In this document: positions 1 through 14,420 of the stretch, piece by piece
Numbering within the stretch: the first letter of the stretch is position 1
How the letters are laid out: each line of letters begins with the position of its first letter
Assembly (NCBI RefSeq): GCF_963678635.1
Contig: NC_087067.1
Location: 58,365,487-58,429,486, forward strand
Source of the DNA: Symsagittifera roscoffensis
Lineage: Eukaryota; Xenacoelomorpha; Acoela; Convolutidae
DNA length: 64,000 nt
Direction of reading: 5' to 3'
Notes under the pieces: model-generated
Told to the model about the DNA's origin: nothing
Seen by the model: only the letters and a program-made list of their open reading frames with translations
Databases searched by the model: none
Made by a program: the position numbers and the translations under genes

Positions 1-366
1 AATAAAGGGTGTCAGAGGGCTGGCTCAAGAGGCACAGCCCTCTGACCTGTACCCATATGCCAGAAAATCTGACACATGTGTACAAAAAAAAATCATCAAA
101 AAACAGCAAAAAACAGTTTTATTTGTTTAAAAAATTCATTCAGGACATAGAAAAGAGCTGATATTATTCATAAACAGTGTCCTGGAGGATATTTTGATCT
201 ATCATTTAAGACTTAATGAGAATTTTTTTTATTTTTTTTTTTGAAAAAAAGTTTCAAAAAAGTACAAGTGTTAACTTTGTAGGTTCAGACCCCAGGTTAC
301 TGGAAAAAGGCGCAAAATGACGCACAAATTAAGCAGTTAAACTGAAGGTCAAAAAAAATAAAGGGT

Positions 367-402
367 GTCAGAGGGCTGGCTCAAGAGGCACAGCCCTCTG
401 AC
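367..402. repeat. Satellite 1 hairpin A (example copy)
   Basis: GTCAGAGGGCTG at 367-378 is the exact reverse complement of CAGCCCTCTGAC at 391-402, with a 12-nt loop between them. The same perfect or near-perfect stem recurs in nearly every ~355-bp unit. The loop varies (a GCTC...GGCA type and an AATC...GACA type) while the stem stays. A few units, for example near 3233 and 5012, carry CTACCC and keep a 9-bp stem. Confidence 0.95.
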
Positions 403-403
403 C

Positions 404-440
404 TGTACCCATATGCCAGAAAATCTGACACATGGGTACA
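404..440. repeat. Satellite 1 hairpin B (example copy)
   Basis: TGTACCCAT at 404-412 is the exact reverse complement of ATGGGTACA at 432-440, with a 19-nt loop. It starts one base after hairpin A and recurs in most units. Some units have one mismatch, as in the first unit of the window (ATGTGTACA at 76-84). The retroelement inserted inside the right arm of one copy of this hairpin. Confidence 0.93.
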
Positions 441-3400
441 AAAAAAAATCATCAAAAAACAGCAAAAAACAGTTTTATTTGTTTAAAAAATTCATTCAGG
501 ACATAGAAAAGAGCTGATATTATTAATAAACAGTGTCCTGGAGGATATTTTGATCTATCATTTAAGACTTAAAGGGAATTATTATTTTTTTTTTTTTGAA
601 AAAAAGTTTCAAAAAAGTACAAGTGTTAACTTTGTAGGTTCAGACCCCAGGTTACTGGAAATAGGCGCAAAATGACGCACACATTGAGCACTTAAACTGA
701 AGGTCAAAAAAATAAAGGGTGTCAGAGGGCTGGTTCAAGAGGCACAGCCCTCTGACCTGTACCCATATGCCAGAAAATCTGACACATGGGTACAAAAAAA
801 AATCATCAAAAACAGCAAAAAACAGTTTTTCTTTTTTAAAAAATTCATTCAGGACATAGAAAAGAGCTGATATTATTCATAAACAGTGTCCTGGAGGATA
901 TTTTGATCTATCATTTAAGACTTAATGAGAATTTTTTTTATTTTTTTTTTTGAAAAAAAGTTTCAAAAAAGTACAAGTGTTAACTTTGTAGGTTCAGACC
1001 CCAGGTTACTGGAAAAAGGCGCAAAATGACGCACAAATTAAGCAGTTAAACTGAAGGTCAAAAAAATAAAGGGTGTCAGAGGGCTGGCTCAAGAGGCACA
1101 GCCCTCTGACCTGTACCCATATGCCAGAAAATCTGACACATGGGTACAAAAAAAAATCATCAAAAAACAGCAAAAAACAGTTTTATTTGTTTAAAAAATT
1201 CATTCAGGACATAGAAAAGAGCTGATATTATTAATAAACAGTGTCCTGGAGGATATTTTGATCTATCATTTAAGACTTAAAGGGAATTATTATTTTTTTT
1301 TTTTTTGAAAAAAAATTTCAAAAAAGTACAAGTGTTAACTTTGTAGGTTCAGACCCCAGGTTACTGGAAATAGGCGCAAAATGACGCACACATTGAGCAC
1401 TTAAACTGAAGGTCAAAAAAATAAAGGGTGTCAGAGGGCTGGTTCAAGAGGCACAGCCCTCTGACCTGTACCCATATGCCAGAAAATCTGACACATGGGT
1501 ACAAAAAAAAATCATCAAAAACAGCAAAAAACAGTTTTTTTATTTCAAAAATTCAACCAGGACGTAGAAAAGAGCTGATCTTATTAATAAACAGTGTCGT
1601 GGAGGATATTTTGATCTAGCATTTAAGACTTAAAGGGAATTATTATTGTTTTTTTTTGAAAAAAAAAAGTTTGAAAAAATTACAAGTGTTAGCTTTGTAG
1701 GTTCAGACCCCAGATTACTGGAAATAGGCGCAAAATGACGCACAAATTGAGCAGTTAAACTGAAGGTCAAAAAAATAAAGGGTGTCAGAGGGCTGGCTCA
1801 AGAGGCACAGCCCTCTGACCTGTACCCATATGCCAGAAAATCTGACACATGGGTACAAAAAAAACTCATCAAAAAACAGCAACAAACAGTTTTCTTTGTT
1901 TAAAAAATGCAACCAGGACATAGAAAAGAGCTGATCTTGTTAATAAACAGTGTCTTGGAGGATATTTTGATCTATCATTTAAGACTTAAAGAGAATTTGT
2001 TTTATTTGTTTTTTTGAAAAAAAAGTTTCAAAAAAGTACAAGTGTTAACTTTGTAGGTTCAGACCCCAGGTTACTGGAAATAGGCGCAAAATGACGCACA
2101 CATTGATCACTTAAACTGAACGTCAAAAAAAATAAAGGGTGTCAGAGGGCTGGCTCAAGAGGCACAGCCCTCTGACCTGTACCCATATGCCAGAAAATCT
2201 GACACATGGGTACAAAAAAAAATCATCAAAAACAGCAAAAAACAGTTTTTTTATTTCAAAAATTCAACCAGGACGTAGAAAAGAGCTGATCTTATTAATA
2301 AACAGTGTCGTGGAGGATATTTTGATCTAGCATTTAAGACTTAAAGGGAATTATTATTGTTTTTTTTTTGAAAAAAAAAAGTTTGAAAAAATTACAAGTG
2401 TTAGCTTTGTATGTTCAGACCCCAAGTTACTGGAAATATGCGCAAAATGACGCACACATTAAGCACTTAAACTGAAGATCAAAAAAAATTTAGGTTGTCA
2501 GAGGGCTGAATCAAGAGACACAGCCCTCTGACCTGTACCCATACACCAGAAAATCTGACACATGGGTACAAAAAAAAATCATCAAAAAACAGCAAAAAAC
2601 AGTTTTATTTGTTTAAAAAATTCAACCAGGACATAGAAAAGAGCTGATCTTATTAATAAACAGTGTCTTGGAGGATATTTTGATCTATCATTTGAGACTT
2701 AAAGAGAAATTTATTTTTTATTTTTTGAAAAAAAAATTTCAAAAAATTACAAGTGTTAACTTTGTAGGTTCAGACCCCAAGTTACTGGAAATAGGCGCAA
2801 AATGACGCACACATTAAGCACTTAAACTGAAGATCAAAAAAAATGTAGGGTGTCAGAGGGCTGGCTCAAGAGACACAGCCCTCTGACCTGTACCCATACA
2901 CCAGAAAATCTGACACATGGGTACAAAAAAAAAATCATCAAAAAACAGCAAAAAACAGTTTTATTTGTTTGAAAAATTCAACCAGTACATAGAAAAGAGC
3001 TGATCTTATTAATAAACAGTGTCTTGGAGGATATTTTGATCTATCATTTAAGACTTAAAGAGAATTTTTTATATTTTTTTTTTGAAAAAAAAAAGTTTCA
3101 AAAAAGTACAAGTGTTAACTTTGTAGGTTTAGACCCCAGGTTACTGGAAATAGGCGCAAAATGACGCACACATTGAGCACTTAAACTGAAGGTCAAAAAA
3201 AATAAAGGGTGTCAGAGGGCTGGCTCAAGAGGCACTACCCTCTGACCTGTACCCATATGCCAGAAAATCTGACACATGGGTACAAAAAAAAATCATCAAA
3301 AAACAGCAAAAAACTGTTTTCTTTGTTTAAAAAATTCAACCAGGACGTAGAAAAGAGCTGATCTTATTAATAAACAGTGTCTTGGAGGATATTTTGATCT

Positions 3401-6400
3401 ATAATTTAAGACTTAAAGAGAATTTTAGTTTTTATTTTTTGAAAAAAAAGTTTCAAAAAATTACAAGTGTTAACTTTGTAGGTTCAGACCCCAAGTTACT
3501 GGAAATAGGCTCAAAATGACGCACACATTAAGCACTTAAACTGAAGATCAAAAAAAAATAAAGGGTGTCAGAGGGCTGGCTCAAGAGGCACAGCCCTCTG
3601 ACCTGTACCCATATGCCAGAAAATCTGACACATGGGTACAAAAAAAAATCATCAAAAAACAGCAAAAAAAGTTTGTTTATTTAAAAAAGTCAATCAGGAA
3701 GTAGAAAAAAGCTGATCTTATTAATAAACAGTGTTTTGGAGGATATTTTGATCTATCATTTAAGACTTAAAGAGAAATTTATTTTTTATTTTTTGAAAAA
3801 AAAATTTCAAAAAATTACAAGTGTTAACTTTGTAGGTTCAGACCCCAAGTTACTGGAAATAGGCGCAAAATGACGCACACATTAAGCACTTAAACTGAAG
3901 ATCAAAAAAAAATAAAGGGTGTCGGAGGGCTGAATCAAGAGACACAGCCCTCTGACCTGTACCCATACACCAGAAAATCTGATACATGGGTACAAAAAAA
4001 AATCATCAAAAAACAGCAAAAAACAGTTTTATTTGTTTAAAAAATTCAACCAGGACATAGAAAAGAGCTGATATTATTAATAAACAGTGTCTTGGAGGAT
4101 ATTTTGATCTATCATTTAAGACTTAAAGAGAAATTTATTTTTTAATTTTTGAAAAAAAAAATTCAAAAAATTACAAGTGTTAACTTTGTAGGTTCAGACC
4201 CCAAGTTACTGGAAATAGGCGCAAAATGACGCACACATTAAGCACTTAAACTGAAGATCAAAAAAAATTTAGGGTGTCAGAGGGCTGAATCAAGAGACAC
4301 AGCCCTCTGACCTGTACCCATACACCAGAAAATCTGACACATGGGTACAAAAAAAAATCATCAAAAAACAGCAAAAAACAGTTTTATTTGTTTAAAAAAT
4401 TCAACCAGGACATAGAAAAGAGCTGATCTTATTAATAAACAGTGTCTTGGAGGATATTTTGATCTATCATTTAAGACTTAAAGAGAAATTTATTTTTTAT
4501 TTTTTGAAAAAAAAATTTCAAAAAATTACAAGTGTTAACTTTGTAGGTTCAGACCCCAAGTTACTGGAAATAGGCGCAAAATGACGCACACATTAAGCAC
4601 TTAAACTGAAGATCAAAAAAAATATAGGGTGTCAGAGGGCTGGCTCAAGAGACACAGCCCTCTGACCTGTACCCATACACCAGAAAATCTGACACATGGG
4701 TACAAAAAAAAATCATCAAAAAACAGCAAAAAACAGTTTTATTTGTTTGAAAAATTCAACCAGGACATAGAAAAGAGCTGATCTTATTAATAAACAGCGT
4801 CTTGGAGGATATTTTGATCTATCATTTAAGACTTAAAGAGAATTTTTTTTATTTTTTTTTTGAAAAAAAAAAGTTTCAAAAATGTACAAGTGTTAACTTT
4901 GTAGGTTCAGACCCCGGGTTACTGGAAATAGGCGCAAAATGACGCACACATTGAGCACTTAAACTGAAGGTCAAAAAAAATAAAGGGTGTCAGAGGGCTG
5001 GCTCAAGAGGCACTACCCTCTGACCTGTACCCATATGCCAGAAAATCTGACACATGGGTACAAAAAAAAATCATCAAAAAACAGCAAAAAACTGTTTTCT
5101 TTGTTTAAAAAATTCAACCAGGACGTAGAAAAGAGCTGATCTTATTAATAAACAGTGTCTTGGAGGATATTTTGATCTATAATTTAAGACTTAAAGAGAA
5201 TTTTTTTTTTTTTTTTTGAAAAAAAAAATTTCAAAAAAGTACAAGTGTTAACTTTGTAGGTTCAGACCCCAGGTTACTGGAAATAGGCGCAAAATTACGC
5301 ACACATTGAGCACTTAAACTGAAGGTCAAAAAAATTAAAGGGTGTCAGGGGCTGCCTCAAGAGGCACAGCCCTCTGACCTGTACCCATATGCCAGAAAAT
5401 CTGACACATGGGTACAAAAAAAAATCATCAAAAAACAGCAAAAAAACGTTGTTTATTTAAAAAAGTCAATCAGGAAGTAGAAAAAAGCTGATCTTATTAA
5501 CGAACAGTGTCTTGGAGGATATTTTGATCTATCATTTAAGACTTAAAGAGAGTTTTACTTTTTTTTTTTTGAAAAAAAAAGTTTCAAAAAATTACAAGTG
5601 TTAACTTTGTAGGTTCAGACCCCAGGTTACTGGAAATATGCGCCAAATGACGCACACATTAAGCACTTAAACTGAAGATCAAAAAAAATAAAGGGTGTCA
5701 GAGGGCTGGCTCAAGAGGCACAGCCCTCTGACCTGTCCCCATATGCCATAAAATCTGACACATGGGTACAAAAAAAATCATCAAAAAACAGGAAAAAACA
5801 GTTTTATTTGTTTAAAAAATTCAACCAGGACATAGAAAAGAGCTGATCTTATTAATAAACAGTGTCCTGGAGGATATTTTGATCTATCATTTAAGACTTA
5901 ATGAGAATTTTTTTTATTTTTTTTTTTGAAAAAAAGTTTCAAAAAAGTACAATTGTTAACTTTGTAGGTTCAGACCCCAGGTTACTGGAAATAGGCGCAA
6001 AATGACGCACACATTGAGCACTTAAACTGAAGGTCAAAAAATAAAGGGTGTCAGAGGGCTGGTTCAAGAGGCACAGCCCTCTGACCTGTGGGTACAAAAA
6101 AAAATCATTAAAAAACAGCAAAAAACAGTTTTACTTGTTTAAAAAATTCAACCAGGACATAGAAAAGAGCTGATATCATTAATAAACAGTGTCCTGGAGG
6201 ATATTTTGATCTATCATTTCAGATTTAAAGAGAATTTGTATTTTTTTTTTTTTGAAAAAAAAAGTTTCAAAAAAGTACAAGTGTTAACTTTGTAGGTTCA
6301 GACCCCAGGTTACTGGAAATAGGCGCAAAATGACGCACACATTGAGCACTTAAACTGAAGGTCAAAAAATTGAAGGGTGTCAGAGGGCTGGCTCAAGAGG

Positions 6401-9210
6401 CACAGCCCTCTGACCTGTACCCATATACCAGAAAATCTGACACATGGGTACAAAAAAAATCATCAAAAATCAGCAAAAAAAGTTTGTTTAATTAAAAAAG
6501 TCAATCAGGAAGTAGACAAAAGCTGGTCTTATTAATAAACAGTGTCTTGGAGGATATTTTGATCTATCATTTAAGACTCAAAGAGAATTTTATTTATTTT
6601 TTTTTGAAAAAAAATTTTCAAAAAAATTACAAGTGTTAACTTTGTAGGTTCAGACCCCAGGTTACTGGAAATAGGCGCAAAATGACGCACACATTAAGCA
6701 CTTAAACTGAAGATCAAAAAAAAATAAAGGGTGTCAGAGGGCTGGCTCAAGAGGCACAGCCCTCTGACTTGTACCCATATGCCAGAAAATCTAACACATG
6801 GGTACAAAAAAAAAATCATCGAAAAACAGCAAAAAAGAGTTTTCTTTGTTTAAAAATTCAACCAGGACGTATAAAAGAGCTGATCTTTTTAAAAAACAGT
6901 GTCTTGGAGGATATTTTGATCTATCATTTAAGATTTAAAGAGAATTTTTTTTTTTTTTTGAAAAAAAAGTTTCAAAAAATTACAAGTGTTAACTTTGTAG
7001 GTTCAGACCCCAGGTTACTGGAAATAGGCGCAAAATGACGCACACATTAAGCACTTAAAGTGAAGATCAAAAAAAAATTAAGGGTGTCAGAGGGCTGGCT
7101 CAAGAGGCACAGCCCTCTGACCTCTACCCATATGCCAGAAAATCTGACACATGGGTACAAAAAAAAAATCATCAAAAACAGCAAAAAACAGTTTTATTTG
7201 TTTAAAAAATTCAACCAGGACATAGAAAAGAGCTGATCTTATTAATAAACAGTGTCTTGGAGGATATTTTGATCTATCATTTAAGACTCAAAGAGAATTT
7301 TATTTATTTTTTTTAAAAAAAAAAGTTTCAAAAAATTACAAGTGTTAACTTTGTAGGTTCAGACCCCAGGTTACTGGAAATAGGCGCAAAATGACGCACA
7401 CATTAAGCACTTAAACTGAAGATCAAAAAAAAATTTAAAGGGTGTCAGAGGGCTGGCTCAAGAGGCACAGCCCTCTGACCTGTACCCATATGCCAGAAAA
7501 TCTGACACATGGGTACAAAAAAAAATAATCAAAAAACAGCAAAAAAACGTTGTTTATTTAAAAATGTCAATCAGGAAGTAGAAAAAAGCTGATCTTATTA
7601 ATAAACAGTGTCTTGGAGGATATTTTGATCTATCATTTAAGACTTGAAGAGAATTTTTTTTTTTTTTTTGAAAAAAAAGTTTCGAAAAATTACAAGTGTT
7701 AACTTTGTAGGTTCAGACCCCAGGTTACTGGAAATAGGCGCAAAATGACGCACACATTAAGCACTTAAAGTGAAGATTAAAAAAAAATAAAGGGTATCAG
7801 AGGGCTGGCTCAAGAGGCACAGCCCTCTGACCTGTACCCATATGCCAGAAAATCTGACACATGGGTACAAAAAAAAAATCATCAAAAACAGCAAAAAACA
7901 GTTTTATTTGTTTAAAAAATTTAACCAGGACATAGAAAAGAGCTGATCTTATTAATAAACAGTGTCTTGGAGGATATTTTGATCTATCATTTAAGACTCA
8001 AAGAGAATTTTATTTATTTTAAAAAAAAAAAAAGTTTCAAAAAATTACAAGTGTTAACTTTGTAGGTTCAGACCCCAGGTTACTGGAAATAGGCGCAAAA
8101 TGACGCACACATTAAGCACTTAAAGTGAAGATTAAAAAAAAATAAAGGGTATCAGAGGGCTGGCTCAAGAGGCACAGCCCTCTGACCTGTACCCATATGC
8201 CAGAAAATCTGACACATGGGTACAAAAAAAAATCATCAAAAACAGCAAAAAACAGTTTATTTGTTTAAAAAATTTAACCAGGACATAAAAAAGAGCTGAT
8301 CTTATTAATAAACAGTGTCTTGGAGGATATTTTGATCTATCATTTAAGACTCAAAGAGAATTTTATTTATTTTTTTTAAAAAAAAAAAGTTTCAAAAAAT
8401 TACAAGTGTTAACTTTGTAGGTTCAGACCCCAGGTTACTGGAAATAGGCGCAAAATGACGCACACATTAAGCACTTAAAGTGAAGATCAAAAAAAAAATT
8501 AAGGGTGTCAGAGGGCTGGCTCAAGAGGTACAGCCCTCTGACCTCTACCCATATGCCAGAAAATCTGACACATGGGTACAAAAAAAAATCATCAAAAACA
8601 GCAAAAAACAGTTTTATTTGTTTAAAAAAATCAACCAGGACATAGAAAAGAGCTGATCTTATTAATAAACAGTGTCTTGGAGGATATTTTGATCTATCAT
8701 TTAAGACTCAAAGAGAATTTTATTTATTTTTTTAAAAAAAAAAAGTTTCAAAAAATTACAAGTGTTAACTTTGTAGGTTCAGACCCCAGGTTACTGGAAA
8801 TAGGCGCAAAATGACGCACACATTAAGCACTTAAACTGAAGATCAGAAAAAAATTTAAACGGTGTCAGAGGGCTGGCTCAAGAGGCACAGCCCTCTGACC
8901 TGTACCCATATGCCAGAAAATCTGACACATGGGTACAAAAAAAAATCATCAAAAAACAGCAAAAAAACGTTGTTTATTTAAAAATGTCAATCAGGAAGTA
9001 GAAAAAAGCTGATCTTATTAATAAACAGTGTCTTGGAGGATATTTTGATCTATCATTTAAGACTTAAAGAGAATTTTTTTTTTTTTTTTGAAAAAAAAAA
9101 TTTCAAAAAATTACAAGTGTTAACTTTGTAGGTTCAGACCCCAGGTTACTGGAAATAGGCGCAAAATGACGCACACATTAAGCACTTAAAGTGAAGATCA
9201 AAAAAAAAAT

Positions 9211-12026
9211 AAAGGGTATCAGAGGGCTGGCTCAAGAGGCACAGCCCTCTGACCTGTACCCATATGCCAGAAAATCTGACACATGGGTACAAAAAAAAAT
9301 CATCAAAAACAGCAAAAAACAGTTTTATTTGTTTAAAAAATTCAACCAGGACATAGAAAAGAGCTGATCTTATTAATAAACAGTGTCTTGGAGAATATTT
9401 TGATCTATCATTTAAGACTCAAAGAGAATTTTATTTATTTTTTTAAAAAAAAAAAGTTTCAAAAAATTACAAGTGTTAACTTTGTAGGTTCAGACCCCAG
9501 GTTACTGGAAATAGGCGCAAAATGACGCACACATTAAGCACTTAAACTGAAGATCAAAAAAAATTTAAACGGTGTCAGAGGGCTGGCTCAAGAGGCACAG
9601 CCCTCTGACCTGTACCCATATGCCAGAAAATCTGACACATGGGTACAAAAAAAATCATCAAAAAACAGCAAAAAAACGTTGTTTATTTAAAAATGTCAAT
9701 CAGGAAGTAGAAAAAAGCTGATCTTATTAATAAACAGTGTCTTGGAGGATATTTTGATCTATCATTTAAGACTTAAAGAAAATTTTACTTTTTTTTTGAA
9801 AAAAAAGTTTCAAAAAATTACAAGTGTTAACTTTGTAGGTTCAGACCCCAGGTTACTGGAAATAGGCGCAAAATGACGCACACATTAAGCACTTAAACTG
9901 AAGATCAAAAAAAATAAAGGGTGTCAGAGGGCTGGCTCAAGAGGCACAGCCCTCTGACCTGTCCCCATATGCCAGAAAATCTGACACATGGGTACAAAAA
10001 AAATCATCAAAAAACAGCAAAAAACAGTTTTATTTGTTTAAAAAATTCAACCAGGACATAGAAAAGAGCCGATCTTATTAATAAACAGTGTCTTGGAGGA
10101 TATTTTGATCTATCATTTCAGACTTAAAGAGAATTTTATTTTTTTTTTTGAAAAAAAATTTTCAAAAAAGTACAAGTGTTAACTTTGTAGGTTCAGACCC
10201 CAGGTTACTGGAAATAGGCACAAAATGACGCACACATTGAGCACTTAAACTGAAGGTCAAAAAAATGAAGGGTGTCAGAGGGCTGGCTCAAGAGGCACAG
10301 CCCTCTGACCTGTACCCATATGCCAGAAAATCTGACACATGGGTACAAAAAAAAATCATCAAAAACAGCAAAAAACAGTTTTATTTGTTTAAAAAACTCA
10401 ACCAGGACATAGAAAAGAGCTGATCTTAATAATAAACAGTGTCTTGGAGGATATTTTGATCTATCATTTAAGACTCAAAGAGAATTTTATTTATTTTTTT
10501 TTTAAAAAAAGTTTCAAAAAATTACAAGTGTTAACTTTGTATGTTCAGACCCCAGGTTACTGGAAAAAGGCGCAAAATGACGCACACATTAAGCACTTAA
10601 ACTGAAGATCAAAAAAAAAATTTAAACGGTGTCAGAGGGCTGGCTCAAGAGGCACAGCCCTCTGACCTGTACCCATATGCCAGAAAATCTGACACATGGG
10701 TACAAAAAAAATCATCAAAAAACAGCAAAAAAACGTTGTTTAATTAAAAATGTCAATCAGGAAGTAGAAAAAAGCTGATCTTATTAATAGACAGTGTCTT
10801 GGAGGATATTTTGATCTATCATTTAAGACTTAAAAAAAATTTTACTTTTTTTTTTTGAAAAAAAAAGTTTCAAAAAATTACAAGTGTTAACTTTGTAAGT
10901 TCAGACCCCAGGTTACTGGAAATAGGCGCAAAATGACGCACACATTAAGCACTTAAACTGAAGATCAAAAAAAATAAAGGCTGTCAGAGGGCTGGCTCAA
11001 GAGGCACAGCCCTCTGACCTGTCCCAGTATGCCAGAAAATCTGACACATGGGTACAAAAAAATCATCAAAAAACAGCAAAAAACAGTTTTATTTGTTTAA
11101 AAAATTCAACCAGGACATAGAAAAGAGCTGATCTTATTAATAAACAGTGTCTTGGAGGATATTTTGATCTATCATTTCAGACTTAAAGAGAATTTTTATT
11201 TTTTTTTTGAAAAAAAATTTTCAAAAAAGTACAACTGTTAACTTTGTAGGTTCAGACCCCAGGTTACTGGAAATAGGCGCAAAATGACGCACACATTGAG
11301 CACTTAAACTGAAGGTCAAAAAAAATGAAGGGTGTCAGAGGGCTGGCTCAAGAGGCACAGCCCTCTGACCTGTACCCATATGCCAGAAAATCTGACACAT
11401 GGGTACAAAAAAAAATCATCAAAAAACAGCAAAAAAAGTTTGTTTATTTAAAAAGTCAATCAGGAAGTAGACAAAAGCTGGTCTTATTAATAACAGTGTC
11501 TTAGAGGATATTTTGATCTATCATTTAAGACTCAAAGAGAATTTTATTTATTTTTTCTTGAAAAAAAAGTTTCAAAAAAATACAAGTGTTAACTTTGTAG
11601 GTTCAGACCCCAGGTTACTGGAAATAGGCGCAAAATGACGCACACATTAAGCACTTAAACTGAAGATCAAAAAAAAATAAAGGGTGTCAGAGGGCTGGCT
11701 CAAGAGGCACAGCCCTCTGACTTGTACCCATATGCCAGAAAATCTGACACATGGGTACAAAAAAAAATCATCAAAAAACAGCAAAAAACAGTTTTCTTTT
11801 TTTAAAAATTCAACCAGGACGTAGAAAAGAGCTGATCTTTTTAATAAACAGTGTCTTGGAGGATATTTTGTTCTATCATTTAAGACTTAAAGAGAATTTT
11901 TTTTTTTGAAAAAATAGTTTCAAAAAATTACAAGTGTTAACTTTGTAGGTTCAGACCCCAGGTTACTGGAAATAGGCGCAAAATGACGCACACATTAAGC
12001 ACTTAAAGTGAAGATCAAAAAAAAAT
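9211..12026. repeat. Satellite 1 higher-order repeat, copy 1 (~2.82 kb)
   Basis: Private variants recur at a spacing of 2816-2820 bp: AAAGGGTATC at 9211 and 12027, AGAGCCGATC near 10066 and 12886, and GTCCCAGTATG at 11021 and 13840. The block is eight ~352-bp units long. Its right end is set where the next copy begins; both ends are approximate. Confidence 0.8.
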
Positions 12027-14222
12027 AAAGGGTATCAGAGGGCTGGCTCAAGAGGCACAGCCCTCTGACCTGTACCCATATGCCAGAAAATCTGACACAT
12101 GGGTACAAAAAAAAATCATCAAAAACAGCAAAAAACAGTTTTATTTGTTTAAAAAATTCAACCAGGACATAGAAAAGAGCTGATCTTATTAATAAACAGT
12201 GTCTTGGAGAATATTTTGATCTATCATTTAAGACTCAAAGAGAATTTTATTTATTTTTTTTAAAAAAAAAGTTTCAAAAAATTACAAGTGTTAACTTTGT
12301 AGGTTCAGACCCCAGGTTACTGGAAATAGGCGCAAAATGACGCACACATTAAGCACTTAAACTGAAGATCAAAAAAAATTTAAACGGTGTCAGAGGGCTG
12401 GCTCAAGAGGCACAGCCCTCTGACCTGTACCCATATGCCAGAAAATCTGACACATGGGTACAAAAAAAATCATCAAAAAACAGCAAAAAAACGTTGTTTA
12501 TTTAAAAATGTCAATCAGGAAGTAGAAAAAAGCTGATCTTATTAATAAACAGTGTCTTGGAGGATATTTTGATCTATCATTTAAGACTTAAAGAAAGTTT
12601 TACTTTTTTTTTTGAAAAAAAAGTTTCAAAAAATTACAAGTGTTAACTTTGTAGGTTCAGACCCCAGGTTACTGGAAATAGGCGCAAAATGACGCACACA
12701 TTAAGCACTTAAACTGAAGATCAAAAAAAATAAAGGGTGTCAGAGGGCTGGCTCAAGAGGCACAGCCCTCTGACCTGTCCCCATATGCCAGAAAATCTGA
12801 CACATGGGTACAAAAAAAATCATCAAAAAACAGCAAAAAACAGTTTTATTTGTTTAAAAAATTCAACCAGGACATAGAAAAGAGCCGATCTTATTAATAA
12901 ACAGTGTCTTGGAGGATATTTTGATCTATCATTTCAGACTTAAAGAGAATTTTTATTTTTTTTTTTGAAAAAAAATTTTCAAAAAAGTACAAGTGTTAAC
13001 TTTGTAGGTTCAGACCCCAGGTTACTGGAAATAGGCACAAAATGACGCACACATTGAGCACTTAAACTGAAGGTCAAAAAAAATGAAGGGTGTCAGAGGG
13101 CTGGCTCAAGAGGCACAGCCCTCTGACCTGTACCCATATGCCAGAAAATCTGACACATGGGTACAAAAAAAAATCATCAAAAACAGCAAAAAACAGTTTT
13201 ATTTGTTTAAAAAACTCAACCAGGACATAGAAAAGAGCTGATCTTAATAATAAACAGTGTCTTGGAGGATATTTTGATCTATCATTTAAGACTCAAAGAG
13301 AATTTTATTTATTTTTTTTTTTAAAAAAAGTTTCAAAAAATTACAAGTGTTAACTTTGTAGGTTCAGACCCCAGGTTACTGGAAAAAGGCGCAAAATGAC
13401 GCACACATTAAGCACTTAAACTGAAGATCAAAAAAAAAATTTAAACGGTGTCAGAGGGCTGGCTCAAGAGGCACAGCCCTCTGACCTGTACCCATATGCC
13501 AGAAAATCTGACACATGGGTACAAAAAAAATCATCAAAAAACAGCAAAAAAACGTTGTTTAATTAAAAATGTCAATCAGGAAGTAGAAAAAAGCTGATCT
13601 TATTAATAGACAGTGTCTTGGAGGATATTTTGATCTATCATTTAAGACTTAAAAAAAAATTTACTTTTTTTTTTTGAAAAAAAAAGTTTCAAAAAATTAC
13701 AAGTGTTAACTTTGTAAGTTCAGACCCCAGGTTACTGGAAATAGGCGCAAAATGACGCACACATTAAGCACTTAAACTGAAGATCAAAAAAAATAAAGGG
13801 TGTCAGAGGGCTGGCTCAAGAGGCACAGCCCTCTGACCTGTCCCAGTATGCCAGAAAATCTGACACATGGGTACAAAAAAAATCATCAAAAAACAGCAAA
13901 AAACAGTTTTATTTGTTTAAAAAATCCAACCAGGACATAGAAAAGAGCTGATCTTATTAATAAACAGTGTCTTGGAGGATATTTTGATCTATCATTTCAG
14001 ACTTAAAGAGAATTTTTATTTTTTTTTTGAAAAAAAAGTTTCAAAAAAGTACAAGTGTTAACTTTGTAGGTTCAGACCCCAGGTTACTGGAAATAGGCGC
14101 AAAATGACGCACACATTGAGCACTTAAACTGAAGGTCAAAAAAAATGAAGGGTGTCAGAGGGCTGGCTCAAGAGGCACAGCCCTCTGACCTGTACCCATA
14201 TGCCAGAAAATCTGACACATGG
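12027..14222. repeat. Satellite 1 higher-order repeat, copy 2, part left of the retroelement
   Basis: This matches 9211 onward at an offset of 2816-2820 bp, including rare variants. The copy is cut at 14222 by the retroelement and resumes at 33074, where sequence corresponding to 11400 onward continues (for example AGTAGACAAAAGCTGGTC and the ATTTTGTTCTATC variant). Left part plus right part (to about 33690) add up to one unit length, so the element entered an already formed higher-order repeat. Confidence 0.8.
14219..14222. repeat. Target site duplication, left (ATGG)
   Basis: ATGG lies directly outside the left LTR. It is repeated at 33074-33077 directly outside the right LTR. Joining the flanks through one copy recreates the normal satellite sequence GACACATGGGTAC. 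A 4-bp duplication fits integration by a Ty3/gypsy-type integrase. Confidence 0.95.
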
Positions 14223-14420
14223 TGAGTTATGACTGGGGCGTAACTCATAGAGTAATTTCGGATAGGGTACACCGTCTGCTCGTCACGCTATCTTATTTTC
14301 GGCCGGATAGATTCGTGCAACTTCTTAGTCTAATACCGATCCTAATCTTACTCTTATACTATCTAGTCTCAGGTTGTTTAACTAGTCTCTGCTAGGCTCA
14401 ATAGATCTAGGGTATACTGG

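Larger units (their letters stand above)
1..14222. repeat. Satellite 1, left array (~355-bp tandem units)
   Basis: About 40 head-to-tail units fill this stretch. The block beginning AAGGGTGTCAGAGGGCTGG recurs at 5, 361, 715, 1069 and 1424 and so on, a period of 354-356 bp. Each unit holds a 12-bp inverted repeat, a 9-bp inverted repeat, an AT-rich core, a T-tract followed by an A-tract of variable length, and a conserved block with GTTCAGACCCCAGG. Most variation is in homopolymer length plus scattered substitutions. Neighbouring units often match at a distance of two: units starting near 1 and 715 share variants, as do those near 361 and 1069, and those near 1424 and 2133, so local amplification moved dimers. 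I see no gene here; short open frames are by-products of the repeat. The array continues beyond the retroelement. Confidence 0.97.

Noticed and set aside
1428-7038. Short open frames of 60-89 codons in satellite 1
   Set aside because: They recur once per unit, start at satellite sequence and end wherever homopolymer length shifts the frame. They show no domain or coding bias.
1-14222. CRISPR-like array of repeats with palindromes
   Set aside because: Units are ~355 bp and similar over their full length, with no unique spacers, and the context is eukaryotic.
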